A stretch of 64,000 nucleotides of DNA. Origin: Flavobacterium sp. J372 (GTDB taxonomy: Bacteria > Bacteroidota > Bacteroidia > Flavobacteriales > Flavobacteriaceae). Of this stretch, positions 1-8,591 are shown one piece after another (positions within the stretch are counted from its first letter, which is position 1; each line of letters opens with the position of its first letter). The position numbers were made by a program, and so were the translations under genes. The stretch lies in contig NZ_JAJOMZ010000004.1 of NCBI RefSeq assembly GCF_024699965.1, positions 868,001-932,000 on the forward strand, given 5' to 3'. The notes under the pieces were generated by a model, which saw only the letters and a program-made list of their open reading frames with translations, was not told where the DNA came from and searched no databases.

Positions 1-352
1 TGAATACAAATTTATTTTTGCATCGCGGAAAGGAAAAACCATATTTACAAGCATTAGCTGCAGCCAAAAAAGCGACTGCGAACGCATGATTGCCGGGATG
101 AAGGAAAATCTGGAACAGTTTGCCTTTACCAGAAACACTGCTTCATCAGGTAAGTTTTTCTTTCGGATTTCTAAAGAAGGACTTGTGCTTGCTACCAGCC
201 GTAAATATACAACCGAGCTCCTCCTGAAGAAGGGAATTGATGAAATTAAAAAATATGTACCCGTTGCTGAAATTCTAGATTTTTCTGAAAACGAATTCAT
301 ATTTCCTGACGAGGCGAAAACTGTAGAAGAAGAAATAGTTGCGCCGGCTTAA
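1..352 (+). CDS. YegP/DUF1508-like protein, C-terminal part (cut by left edge)
   Basis: The frame is open from base 2 with no start in the window, giving 116 residues before the TAA. Two similar halves can be seen, one around residues 2-50 and one around 52-100. Each has an aromatic-rich strand followed by a helix with a GMKE or GIDEIKKYVP core, which resembles the tandem DUF1508 units of the small YegP family. The first available ATG, at base 86, would cut the first unit in half, so the true start is to the left of the window. The family has no firmly known biochemical role. The C-terminus is acidic and ends in a short Ala/Pro tail. The assignment rests on pattern resemblance only. The gene converges on the DUF1905 gene, with only 4 bp between the two stop codons. 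Confidence 0.6.
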   Translation, partial: EYKFIFASRKGKTIFTSISCSQKSDCERMIAGMKENLEQFAFTRNTASSGKFFFRISKEGLVLATSRKYTTELLLKKGIDEIKKYVPVAEILDFSENEFIFPDEAKTVEEEIVAPA

Positions 353-356
353 GGCA

Positions 357-841
357 TCACGGTACCCTGACGTCAGTTTTCTTTTGCAATAACTGCGTGA
401 TCACTTTGTCAATATTCTTTTTCAACGTGGCTTCAGTTTTAATGTAGCCAAGATATTTCAGAATGTCCTTTTTCCGCGCTGGCGTAAGCGCTTCAAAAGC
501 ATCGGTAAGTTTTTCTGCTTTCAGCTGCTTTTCAAGCTGCGGCACCATTGGGTAGTAGTCTTCTTTTTTGTAAAATCCTGTTCAATGGCAAATTCAGCGA
601 TATGTCCAATTTCGGCATTGCTGCCCTTCAGCATAGGTATATTTACAAACAACCGGTAGGGTGCATTTTTCACCGGCACCAGCGTTTGCGTAAAAGCAAA
701 ATTATTGATTGTACCTTTTATCCGGATATAACCTTTGTCTGCTACCATGCCTTGTGTAACATCCACCGGCACATCAACCGCGGCATTAATTCCAGTTTTG
801 TATATAGTAGCTTTGAAGTTATGGATAAGGCCTCTCGTCAT
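357..841 (-). CDS. DUF1905 / YdeI-type protein, interrupted by a -1 frameshift
   Basis: Two minus-strand frames together make one protein of about 161 residues. The N-terminal frame (841 to about 563) has the DUF1905 beta-barrel pattern, starting with FKATIYKTG and including YRLFVNIPMLKG. The C-terminal frame (about 563 to 357) has the helical YdeI/OmpD-associated tail, with AFEALTPARKKDILKYLGYI and the expected Thr/Lys helix after it. The frames join by moving back one base in a run of six A at 564-569, giving DFTKK followed by EDYYPMVPQ. Without the shift the first frame runs into unrelated residues and stops at 521. The start ATG overlaps the stop of the upstream gene (ATGA, 838-841), which suggests translational coupling. 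The family is often annotated as bacteriocin-protection, but its function is unproven. Confidence 0.75.
563..569 (-). promoter_or_regulatory. A_AAA_AAG heptamer at the DUF1905 frameshift point
   Basis: On the minus strand the zero-frame codons are aca aaa aag, so the heptamer A AAA AAG is in the exact X XXY YYZ phase used for -1 frameshifting, as in E. coli dnaX. A slip of -1 here leads straight into the conserved C-terminal frame. An AGGA lies about 10 bases upstream, but Shine-Dalgarno pairing is usually weak in this phylum. A lost A in a homopolymer would look identical, and other genes in the window have similar breaks without this phase. Confidence 0.35.
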
Positions 842-1401
842 ATCTCGTCGAGGTTAGAATATGTCAATTCATGATCAGGACTTGTCACTTCAAAGAATAA
901 GCCGCGTTTAAGAGAAATGTAGAAGAAGTAAAACTTCAGCCCTCCCAACATTAGCCCCTTGAACCTAGAGTCATAAATTCTGAAAAACTTATCTCCTTCA
1001 ATTGTAAAGGACTCAGCCACTTCATTCTCTTTTGCAAAGGGAAAAAAAGGAATGCTTTTTAGTTCGCCTATATCGTGTTTAAAATTAAACATCTTCACAG
1101 GCTTTTTCAGCTTGTTTCTTTCAAAGGTATACATCATGCTGTCTTTAATGCCAATCCAAAATACTGCTTTGTCTCCTTTATGTTTCAGCTCAAATGATGT
1201 GCATTCCATTCCATTTACAACTTTCGTCTGTAGGATATTGAGCTCGATTTTAAGGCTGTCAGTAGGTTTGCCCCACCCGCAGCCAAAAGTTTGTATGCCA
1301 TACACATATTCACTAGGCTTAAACCTGGTGAAATATTTGCGCTCCTGCGAATGACAAACAACCGAAAGGACCAGTATAGAGAATAGCAGGTACAGTCTCA
1401 T
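838..1401 (-). CDS. Secreted protein of unknown function
   Basis: From the ATG at 1401 the product is 187 residues and begins MRLYLLFSILVLSVVCHSQE, a clear Sec signal peptide with the SQ/E cleavage site common in Bacteroidota. An upstream in-frame start at 1461 would add 20 non-hydrophobic residues and overlap the neighbouring lipoprotein gene, so it was not used. The mature part is rich in Lys and Phe and looks like a beta-strand protein, with repeated patches such as FWIGIKDSMMYTF and LKFYFFYISL. No family was recognised. It lies 40 bp downstream of the lipoprotein gene and overlaps the DUF1905 gene by 4 bp, so the three are probably co-transcribed. A periplasmic or outer-membrane-associated location is inferred from the signal peptide alone. 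Confidence 0.7.
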   Translation of the reverse strand: MRLYLLFSILVLSVVCHSQERKYFTRFKPSEYVYGIQTFGCGWGKPTDSLKIELNILQTKVVNGMECTSFELKHKGDKAVFWIGIKDSMMYTFERNKLKKPVKMFNFKHDIGELKSIPFFPFAKENEVAESFTIEGDKFFRIYDSRFKGLMLGGLKFYFFYISLKRGLFFEVTSPDHELTYSNLDEI

Positions 1402-1441
1402 AATGTCAGCATTTTGAGGTACAACGCTAAATCGCCTGATA

Positions 1442-1957
1442 TTATTTTGGCAGTGGCGCACCTACAGCAACAGAGCATACGTGGCCCGGCTGGCCGTGTG
1501 GTGGGTTCATACCCGGTGGCGTTTCAACACTTGCCGTAGCAGCGGCATCTTTCACAGCCGGTGGAGCGAATTCTGCAGGCTGTATTTGTGCAGAGGCTTG
1601 TGGTGTTGCTTTTGGCTTGGCAGGCGCTGAGCTCAACGGAGCGCCAACGGCAATATCACAGCGGTGTCCCGGCTGCCCATGCGGAGGGTTCATGCCCGGT
1701 GCGGTAGGGGCAGGGGCGGGTACATTAAACTCTTGTATTACCTGCTGGCCATTTGCTGTTGTAACATCAGGGGCAGCAGCCTGGTTAGCAGCGGCAACTT
1801 GCTTTGCCTGCTCATCTTCTTCAGGAGTGTTGGCCGATGTTGCAACGGCGCCGTCTTTAATCTTATCGGCGGCGTTGGCTTCTTCTTTGCATGATGCTGC
1901 CGTAAGCGCCAGCATCAATGCAGGGACAGCTATTTTTATGATATTGTAAAGTTTCAT
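1442..1957 (-). CDS. Lipoprotein with two GMNPPHGQPGH motifs
   Basis: The 171-residue product starts with a lipoprotein signal whose lipobox ends at Cys23 (TAASC). After an Ala/Gln-rich low-complexity linker come two near-identical segments at residues 87-108 and 148-169. Each reads GMNPPHGQPGH, then a Cys two residues later, then AVGAPL. Two His and one Cys per copy suggest possible metal binding, but this is inference. Motifs of this kind are familiar from flavobacterial proteins of unknown function. Between the copies is a linker rich in Pro, Ala and Lys, so the protein looks like two short sticky segments on a flexible chain anchored in a membrane. It is followed on the same strand by the secreted protein and the DUF1905 gene. 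Confidence 0.8.
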   Translation of the reverse strand: MKLYNIIKIAVPALMLALTAASCKEEANAADKIKDGAVATSANTPEEDEQAKQVAAANQAAAPDVTTANGQQVIQEFNVPAPAPTAPGMNPPHGQPGHRCDIAVGAPLSSAPAKPKATPQASAQIQPAEFAPPAVKDAAATASVETPPGMNPPHGQPGHVCSVAVGAPLPK

Positions 1958-2000
1958 AATTAAAAATGTTTAGCCTCAAATATAGGGTTTTATGTTTAAT

Positions 2001-5000
2001 CTAAAAATAGGCCCGCAACTGTACGCTGCCGGTATGTATTGCCTTGCTGGTTTCGCTTTTGCGCCCCTGGTAGTTTACGTTTACGTCAAGGTATTGCGTA
2101 AGGTTCTTTTGCAGCAGCAGGCGCCAGGTAAGGTTTTGCCCCGGCAGGAGGCCCTCAAGCATCTGGTATGCGGCAGGGGAGAGCGCATTACCGGTAAAGT
2201 CATTCTTGTAAAAAGAAAATTCACCATTCGCGGTAAACGACTTCTCTGAAGCATAGCTGAATGATGTCCCCAGCCTTTGCTGCGACAACTGCTCGCGCCC
2301 GGTAATCATGTTTTCTTTACTGCGGTATTCATAAAACAAGTCCCAACTGGCATTGCGCGAGAAGATGTATGACACCTTTGGCCCTGCCATATAACCTTCA
2401 ACCTCATAATTCCGTGAAAGGCTCTGGTCTTCATTCGGGTTTTGGTTGAGCCTTGTATAAGCTTCTGTATCTATAGTTTGCAGCAACGCATTAAACAGCC
2501 ATGTTTTTTGCACCAGGTGTGTGTATTGCAGTTGGTGAGAGCTGTTGGCGTTTTCCTGGTTACCGAAGTTGAGCAGGCTGCGGCCGCGGTTATTGATATA
2601 GGTGTAGATGACTGAATGGTCCTGCTTGCCGCGGTTGTAAAACAGGCTGTTGCGTATGCTTGATGTAAGGCCCAGCAGGTTGTCTTCTTTTCCTGTAAAC
2701 GGACTCAAATCAAAATTATCTCCTGTACGCTCAATCTTCCTGTCGATGAGGAGAGATGCCTGATTGTAAAAGTACGAGAGGAACTTTTTAAAGCCTTTCT
2801 CGTTCTGCCATTGGTTGGCGTTTAGGGTAACCGACTGTGAAAACCTGTTTTGGTGCGTGCGGATGAAAATCTGGTTGGGCAGGAATACGCGTACATATTT
2901 CGCCTGATCGGGGAATGGCGCTACTTCAAACTCCTGCAGTTCCTGTATGCCGTTGCCGTTATAATCATTCCAGGTGTAAACACCCTGCCCGGGCTCTACT
3001 TCGAGATAGGTAAATTCCTGCTGCGGCAGCGTGCCTGATGTGGTTTCGTAGGCCGTACTCACCTGCACCAGCTGGTCCCAATACCTGTCGTTGTACAAAA
3101 CGCGCGAGTTGAGTGATGGCTCATCTTTCAGCGCAGGGTCTTCAAACTTTAACCTTCTGTAATTGATAAAGACAGTCAGATCGCTTTTATCCGTTTGCAG
3201 CAGTCGTGATTTAAGGTAATAAGAGTTAGAAGTATTCACTTTTTGAAGCAATCCGTTCACGACGCTATCGTTTGCACGCTGCAGGTAGCCCAGCTCGGCA
3301 TAAACTTTTGTGCTGTCACCACGCCCCACAAAAGCGCCAAACTCTGTAAACCTTTGGCTGAGTGCTGAAAATTGGCCTGTTTCTTTCAGGCGCTCACGGT
3401 TATCTTCAAGCCGTAATGTTGCACCTGCCCAGTTCTTCCCGAAGTGTTGTTTGGCTATGGCTTCATTTCGTATAAATTCTGATGCGGCATAATCACTGTC
3501 ACTCTTCAGCCAACTGCCGCGGTTCTGCACGAGCAATTTGTTGAAAGCCATCCTGCCGTCAATTACATGCCTCGTCCCCGTAAATGCATTGCTGAAGTCC
3601 AGCTTCTCTAAGCGATAATCTACCTGTCCGCTGCCCAATCGTTTAAATGTTGCCCCTGATACGAGGTAGCTCTGGTTGCCGTTGCCCTGTACCACACCGT
3701 TAAGATTCCAGTCACGGTCGAATTCAATGTTGAAGAGGCGTTCAATAGTGCGAAATTCCTTTTGTATGAACTGGTAGTTGGCAAAGGCGTCAATATTCCA
3801 TTTATCGGTAGTAAATAAGCGCTGGCGGGCGTTGATTTTTCCTGCAAGGCCCTCATTGTCGCTGTCATTAAGCGATGAGTAGAGGTTAAGGTCGTTATTG
3901 CTGATTCCGCCTTCAAAGTCTATATACGTTTTTTCATTAGGGCTGAGCTTACCCAATACGGTAGCTATTTGAATCTTAGACGGAGGGGTAAGCCGTATTA
4001 CAGGCTCATAATTTCCCTGCGGGATACCGTTAACCGGCGCAACATATTGGTAAATTCGCCCGATAGCGGCAGTACTTGCAAGTATATAATTCCCGTTGCC
4101 CTGGCCAACCAGTGAGAAGCGCACATTGTATAATTCATCATTAGGGTCATTGCTATAGATGAAAATGTAGCCAGCTCCCTGAGATACGCGGCGATACAAA
4201 ATCTTATTTTCAGAATAGCTGTCAAGATAAGCTGATGGCGCTGTCATTTGGGTAATATCATCGCCCGCAGCCTGCAAGACGGCTATCTGTTCCGGTGAAA
4301 GGCTTTGTTGCAACGGCTGGTTCTTTACGTCATTTTCGCTATATACATATCCGCCAAGGCTCCATGTTTTTGCTTCGTGCGTTACGCCGCCATAGGTAAC
4401 AAAACGCGTATAGCTACGCTCGCTGTACTGGTATTCCACATTAATACGCATTTCAGACGTGATAGGAAACAGCGTTGTGAAGATGATTTCGCCGGCATTA
4501 TAATCAATGATATAGTCGTTGTTTTCACCGCGTTCCAACAGTATCCCGTTAACAAACACCCGCTCTGACCCCGAAATCACTAACACATATAACTCATTAT
4601 TAGGCCCGCGCAGCTTGTATGGGCCCTGATTCCCTTCCTGGCCAATGAAACTGCTCCTGGCATATTGTCCTCTTACCAGCGCAGCTGCCGCAGATATGGT
4701 GGTTTTAGACTCCTTCCCGAATGCCACTGAAGCTGCCAGCCCTTGTACTTTTTTGCTGAAATTGAGGAAACGCGACTGTCTGTTTTCAAGGAAAAGGTCC
4801 CCTGCGCGGATATTCCAGTCATCGCTGAAAAGTTCTATGAATACCTGGTCAAACTCGTCAAGCCTTTGGGAATAGCCCCCCTCCTGTAAGGGAATATTAC
4901 TGTCTTGTATAGAGGCACGAAGGCTTACTTTTTCTGATAATTTACCGGTGATTTGAAGATCTAAGTTTGAATTTACCACGGCATTTTGGTTGTTGCCCAC

Positions 5001-5441
5001 AGTTATTCCACGCGTGATGCTGCCCGATGTGGTGAGCCCGTCAAATGGCCTGAAGGTATTTAAATCGCGGCTGTTTACGCGGTACAGGCTTTCCGTGCCC
5101 GATTCATTACTCACCATGCGGCTATCATCATACACACCGTATTTTTTAGTGAGGTATTCAGGATAGCTAAGGTAACGCATTGTAAGGGTGTCTGTAGGAG
5201 TAAACCCATTGCGGAATACCAGCGTACTGTTGCGGAAATCTACTTTGTAATAGCTGGTGTCAATATTTTTTCCGTCGCGGTCCTGGAGTTTGAAAAACGC
5301 CTTGTTGATGCTTACGTTGTCAATCCGGATGGTATCGCTTACCGGGGGGACTTTGCGCAGCTTGTACGGCGTAGTGATCTCCTGGCTATAAGCCACGGAA
5401 ACACAACATAAAAACACCGCTAAAAGCCACTTCTTCAGCAT
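2001..5441 (-). CDS. Large envelope protein, probable outer-membrane beta-barrel (1146 aa)
   Basis: The product starts with a signal peptide (MLKKWLLAVFLCCVSVAYSQ). The first 130 residues or so are a conserved globular region ending near GSITRGITVGNNQNAVVNS. The rest is dominated by alternating amphipathic strands, Tyr/Asn/Gln-rich turns and a C-terminus ending in an aromatic residue (QLRAYF), as expected for an outer-membrane barrel. Repeated patterns such as LSEKVSLRASIQDSNIP and WNIRAGDLFLENRQSRF recall a family widely conserved in Bacteroidota without an assigned role. No plug domain, TonB box or sorting domain was seen. The gene stands about 100 bp downstream of the MFS transporter gene on the same strand. 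I do not recognise a named function. Confidence 0.8.
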   Translation of the reverse strand: MLKKWLLAVFLCCVSVAYSQEITTPYKLRKVPPVSDTIRIDNVSINKAFFKLQDRDGKNIDTSYYKVDFRNSTLVFRNGFTPTDTLTMRYLSYPEYLTKKYGVYDDSRMVSNESGTESLYRVNSRDLNTFRPFDGLTTSGSITRGITVGNNQNAVVNSNLDLQITGKLSEKVSLRASIQDSNIPLQEGGYSQRLDEFDQVFIELFSDDWNIRAGDLFLENRQSRFLNFSKKVQGLAASVAFGKESKTTISAAAALVRGQYARSSFIGQEGNQGPYKLRGPNNELYVLVISGSERVFVNGILLERGENNDYIIDYNAGEIIFTTLFPITSEMRINVEYQYSERSYTRFVTYGGVTHEAKTWSLGGYVYSENDVKNQPLQQSLSPEQIAVLQAAGDDITQMTAPSAYLDSYSENKILYRRVSQGAGYIFIYSNDPNDELYNVRFSLVGQGNGNYILASTAAIGRIYQYVAPVNGIPQGNYEPVIRLTPPSKIQIATVLGKLSPNEKTYIDFEGGISNNDLNLYSSLNDSDNEGLAGKINARQRLFTTDKWNIDAFANYQFIQKEFRTIERLFNIEFDRDWNLNGVVQGNGNQSYLVSGATFKRLGSGQVDYRLEKLDFSNAFTGTRHVIDGRMAFNKLLVQNRGSWLKSDSDYAASEFIRNEAIAKQHFGKNWAGATLRLEDNRERLKETGQFSALSQRFTEFGAFVGRGDSTKVYAELGYLQRANDSVVNGLLQKVNTSNSYYLKSRLLQTDKSDLTVFINYRRLKFEDPALKDEPSLNSRVLYNDRYWDQLVQVSTAYETTSGTLPQQEFTYLEVEPGQGVYTWNDYNGNGIQELQEFEVAPFPDQAKYVRVFLPNQIFIRTHQNRFSQSVTLNANQWQNEKGFKKFLSYFYNQASLLIDRKIERTGDNFDLSPFTGKEDNLLGLTSSIRNSLFYNRGKQDHSVIYTYINNRGRSLLNFGNQENANSSHQLQYTHLVQKTWLFNALLQTIDTEAYTRLNQNPNEDQSLSRNYEVEGYMAGPKVSYIFSRNASWDLFYEYRSKENMITGREQLSQQRLGTSFSYASEKSFTANGEFSFYKNDFTGNALSPAAYQMLEGLLPGQNLTWRLLLQKNLTQYLDVNVNYQGRKSETSKAIHTGSVQLRAYF

Positions 5442-5494
5442 CGTTACACTATAACTCTAAAACCGCAAAAGTAGTGTATTACGAACTAATAGTT

Positions 5495-5519
5495 AACAGT
5501 CGCAGTCACAGTTTCAGTT
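5495..5519. repeat. CAGTNN word array (single arm)
   Basis: Four CAGT words follow one another with two to four variable bases between them (CAGTCG, CAGTCA, CAGTTT, CAGTT). The same array family occurs as inverted pairs at 18674-18756 and 46453-46535. Here only one arm is present, just after the stop of the MFS gene. Confidence 0.5.
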
Positions 5520-5539
5520 GTGCTCCAGCTTTGTTATTT

Positions 5540-6715
5540 TTAATTTGTCTTTTGGAATTTTGGTGCTTTAAACAGCATATATACCAGCCCAATAACCGTA
5601 ATCACTGCTGAAGAATACATGATGGTAGGGAAGCGATCGATAAAGTCGGCATAATACCAGCCTGCAAATAGTGCGCCCAAACCAATACCGGCTTCAAGTG
5701 AAATGTACATGGTAGCCATAGCCTTACCACGGTGCTCAGGATGGCTCATGTCGACCGTCCAGGCGTTAACAGCGGGAGAGACAATTCCTGTAGCAATACC
5801 ATATACCACAGCACCCGCCATAAGCCCAAACGGCGTTTGTACAAGTCCTGTAATCGCTAGCGAAAGCGCCATCACAGCAAGGCCTATTGTAATGACTTTC
5901 GGGCGGCCGTATTTATCACTTGCTTTGCCCGCTACGAACCGAATGAGCAAAGAAGCTACAGTGAATGCCACAAAGAAAATACCCTTGTTGGCAATGCCCA
6001 AATGAGCCGTCCAGTCAGGTATCAGGGTTAATATTGCACCATAAGATGCATAGGCAAGGAAGGTGATGATCCCCGCCGGAAGTACTTCGGGCGCAATGAT
6101 ATCACGTCGGGAGATTTTCAGCAGTGACAAACTGAATTTTTGTCTTGCCTGCAGCGTTTCCTTCATGTTGAGCAGAATCAGGATTGACAACAATGCAAAA
6201 GCCGATGAGCACCAAAATAATACATTAATATTATATCGAAGTGTAATATAGCTTCCAATAGCCGGCCCAATAGCAAGCCCCGTGCTAAACGCCAGACCGT
6301 GAAAGCCTAATGCCTCACCCCAGCGCCCGGCCGGGACAATATCGGCTACATATGCCGCAGTAGCCGTCGGCTTAAATCCTGTAGAAAATCCATGAAATAA
6401 ACGCAGCAAAAGAAATCCCGCGACAGTGCCGAGAACCGGGTATAAAAATCCGCACACAAAACACACAATGCTCCCGAAAGCCATTATGGGCACACGGCCA
6501 ACGGTGTCGGTAAGGCGTCCGCTAAATGGTCGTGATATTCCCGCAGTAAGGGTAAACAATGCCACGATAAGGCCTTTGTATTCAGCGCCGCCAAGACTGC
6601 TGAGGTAGCCAGGCAGTTCCGGCACCAGCATGTTGAAGCTTGCCGAGAACAAAAGCGAGCTCATGCAAACCAGCATGAATTGAAGATTATAAATAGGATG
6701 GGGAGTCTTTGCCAT
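5540..6715 (-). CDS. MFS transporter
   Basis: A 391-residue protein with about twelve hydrophobic segments in two bundles of six, the classic major facilitator layout. The loop between helices 2 and 3 carries the family signature (FSGRLTDTVGRVPIM), and a second copy is seen in the C-terminal half (VAGKASDKYGRPKVITIG). A third loop has a PEHRGKAMA motif. The substrate cannot be told from the sequence; the closest style is small drug or sugar exporters. I start at the ATG at 6715 (MAKTPHPIY) rather than four codons upstream, because a TAnnTTTG promoter box on the minus strand lies at 6725-6732 and would overlap the earlier start. Confidence 0.85.
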   Translation of the reverse strand: MAKTPHPIYNLQFMLVCMSSLLFSASFNMLVPELPGYLSSLGGAEYKGLIVALFTLTAGISRPFSGRLTDTVGRVPIMAFGSIVCFVCGFLYPVLGTVAGFLLLRLFHGFSTGFKPTATAAYVADIVPAGRWGEALGFHGLAFSTGLAIGPAIGSYITLRYNINVLFWCSSAFALLSILILLNMKETLQARQKFSLSLLKISRRDIIAPEVLPAGIITFLAYASYGAILTLIPDWTAHLGIANKGIFFVAFTVASLLIRFVAGKASDKYGRPKVITIGLAVMALSLAITGLVQTPFGLMAGAVVYGIATGIVSPAVNAWTVDMSHPEHRGKAMATMYISLEAGIGLGALFAGWYYADFIDRFPTIMYSSAVITVIGLVYMLFKAPKFQKTN

Positions 6716-6724
6716 AACGCGGCG

Positions 6725-6732
6725 CAAAGGTA
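6725..6732 (-). promoter_or_regulatory. Candidate -7 box for the MFS gene
   Basis: The minus strand reads TACCTTTG, matching the Bacteroidota -7 consensus TAnnTTTG. It lies 9 bases before the chosen ATG, so the leader would be very short. The -33 region falls in the AACTTT array at 6745-6782, with no exact TTTG there. Confidence 0.35.
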
Positions 6733-6744
6733 GGCGTTGCTGTT

Positions 6745-6782
6745 AGAAAGTTTAAATGTTTAAAGTTAAAAGTTAAAAGTTA
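6745..6782 (-). repeat. AACTTT word array upstream of the MFS gene
   Basis: Read on the minus strand, AACTTTT, AACTTTT, AACTTTA, AACATTT, AAACTTTC follow in series and end about 30 bases before the MFS start. Similar arrays at 21191-21224 and 46161-46196 also read on the coding strand just ahead of a gene. The 349 bp from 6728 to 7076 hold this array, a second AACTTT array on the plus strand at 6826-6856, a small hairpin (TACGG AAAAA CCGTA near 6866-6880), the TTTTG array and the asnS promoter. No gene was seen. Confidence 0.5.
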
Positions 6783-6968
6783 TGGCACGAGTTATAGGGT
6801 TACGAATTTCGGGTTGGGGGTGAAGCTAACTTTCAACTTTACGACTTTTCAACTATACTAAAATTTACGGAAAAACCGTACTCATCGTAAAAAATAATTG
6901 ATTACGTTTATCCCCGCCGGTAAACCACACCTTACACTTAATGCTGGCATACTACTCTCTAACAATTT

Positions 6969-7040
6969 TAGGCTTTTGGCCTGTAACTTTTGGCTTTTGA
7001 CTTTTGCCGTTCAGCCTTTGACTTTTGCCTGAGACTTTTA
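6969..7040 (+). repeat. CTTTTGN word array upstream of asnS
   Basis: About eight words of the form (A/G)CTTTTG(G/A/C) are strung together, separated by zero to seven bases, and end directly at the asnS -7 box. Every word contains TTTG or a near match, the Bacteroidota -33 element. Confidence 0.5.
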
Positions 7041-7049
7041 CTATATTTG
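7017..7049 (+). promoter_or_regulatory. Promoter of asnS
   Basis: A TATATTTG box at 7042-7049 matches TAnnTTTG. TTTG at 7017-7020 is 21 bases upstream; other TTTG words of the array lie closer and further. The implied start of transcription is about 20 bases before the asnS ATG. Confidence 0.5.
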
Positions 7050-7076
7050 CAGGCATTTGCATTAATTCTATTCAAA

Positions 7077-8510
7077 ATGAAACACACAAAAGTTAAAGAC
7101 CTGCTGAACAGCACGAAGCCGATTGACGATGTAATGGTTAAAGGATGGGTACGTACATTCCGTAATAACCAGTTCATAGCCCTTAATGACGGTAGCGTGC
7201 TTCATAATATTCAGTGTGTTGTTGACTTTGAAAATACGCCTGCCGAAACCCTTAAGCGCATTACAACCGGCGCAGCAGTAGCTATAAAAGGCAACCTTAC
7301 CGAAAGCCAGGGCGCAGGCCAGAAATATGAAATACAGGTAAAAGAGCTTGAGATACTGGGCGACAGCGACCCCGAAAAATTCCCGATGCAGCCTAAGAAG
7401 CACTCACTGGAATTCCTCCGTGAGAATGCCCACCTGCGTGTACGTACAAATGTGTTTGGCGCTATCATGAGGGTACGTTCTGTACTGTCGTTTGCCATAC
7501 ACCAATACTTTCAGGAGAAAGGTTTTGTGTATGTAAATACGCCGATAATCACGGGCAGCGATGCCGAAGGTGCCGGAGAGATGTTCCAGGTAACATCACT
7601 GCCTGTAGGCAATCCGCCGCTTAACGAAGAAGGCAAGATAGACTATAAGCAGGACTTCTTCGGGAAAGAAACCAACCTTACCGTGTCAGGCCAGCTTGAA
7701 GCAGAAACCTATGCTATGGCACTGGGCCAGGTATATACTTTCGGTCCAACTTTTCGTGCGGAAAACAGCAACACATCACGCCACCTTGCCGAGTTCTGGA
7801 TGGTTGAGCCTGAGGTTGCTTTTAACGATCTTGATGCCAACATGGACCTTGCTGAAGATTTCATTCAATACGTGATAAAATTTGCGATGGATCGTTGTGC
7901 AGACGACCTTAAATTCCTTGACCAGCGCCTTGCTGATGAAGAGAAGCAAAAGCCACAGGCAGAGCGAAGTGAGCTTGGCTTACTTGATAAGCTGAACTTC
8001 GTGCTGGAGAACAACTTTAAGCGCGTGAGCTATACCGAAGCCATCGATATCCTCAAGAACAGCAAGCCGAACAAGAATAAGAAATTCAACTATATCATTG
8101 AGGAGTGGGGCGCCGACCTGCAAAGCGAGCACGAACGCTACCTTGTGGAAAAACATTTTAAATCGCCGGTAATTTTGTTTGACTATCCTGCAAAGATCAA
8201 GGCATTCTACATGAGGCTGAACGATGATAACAAGACGGTCCGCGCCATGGATATTTTGTTTCCGGGCATTGGTGAGATAGTAGGCGGTTCACAAAGGGAA
8301 GAGCGCCTTGATGTGCTACAGCAAAAAATAGCCGACCTGGGCATTGACGAGAAAGAGCTTTGGTGGTACCTTGATACGCGCCGTTTCGGTACGGCAGTAC
8401 ACAGCGGTTTTGGCCTTGGGTTTGAAAGACTGGTGCTTTTTGTAACCGGTATGGGCAACATCCGTGACGTGATTCCGTTCCCTAGGACACCGCAAAACGC
8501 AGAGTTTTAA
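7077..8510 (+). CDS. asnS: Asparaginyl-tRNA synthetase
   Basis: This cytoplasmic class IIb enzyme charges tRNA-Asn with asparagine. The 477-residue length is normal for the family. An N-terminal OB-fold anticodon-binding domain (about residues 15-100, with [20 protein letters not shown]) precedes the catalytic domain. Motif 2 is FRAEN at 226-230, and motif 3 is GFGLGFER near 444-451. The loop [11 protein letters not shown] is typical of AsnRS and not AspRS. The open frame extends upstream to 6990 through the promoter array, so the ATG at 7077 ([10 protein letters not shown]) is the start. It is a single-gene unit with its own promoter array and a strong terminator. Confidence 0.97.
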   Translation: MKHTKVKDLLNSTKPIDDVMVKGWVRTFRNNQFIALNDGSVLHNIQCVVDFENTPAETLKRITTGAAVAIKGNLTESQGAGQKYEIQVKELEILGDSDPEKFPMQPKKHSLEFLRENAHLRVRTNVFGAIMRVRSVLSFAIHQYFQEKGFVYVNTPIITGSDAEGAGEMFQVTSLPVGNPPLNEEGKIDYKQDFFGKETNLTVSGQLEAETYAMALGQVYTFGPTFRAENSNTSRHLAEFWMVEPEVAFNDLDANMDLAEDFIQYVIKFAMDRCADDLKFLDQRLADEEKQKPQAERSELGLLDKLNFVLENNFKRVSYTEAIDILKNSKPNKNKKFNYIIEEWGADLQSEHERYLVEKHFKSPVILFDYPAKIKAFYMRLNDDNKTVRAMDILFPGIGEIVGGSQREERLDVLQQKIADLGIDEKELWWYLDTRRFGTAVHSGFGLGFERLVLFVTGMGNIRDVIPFPRTPQNAEF

Positions 8511-8513
8511 ACT

Positions 8514-8546
8514 AAAAAAAGCCTTCCTGACTGGAAGGCTTTTTTA
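8514..8546 (+). terminator. Intrinsic terminator of asnS
   Basis: A perfect 7-bp stem GCCTTCC/GGAAGGC (8521-8527 and 8533-8539) with loop TGACT, preceded by an A run and followed by six T. Confidence 0.9.
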
Positions 8547-8591
8547 TGATAGGTCTTGTGAAAGCTTTTATAATAAAGGCAAATGCCAACT

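Noticed and set aside
6990..7076. Longer N-terminus of AsnRS from 6990
   Set aside because: It would translate the TTTTG word array and the promoter; the family starts at the ATG at 7077.
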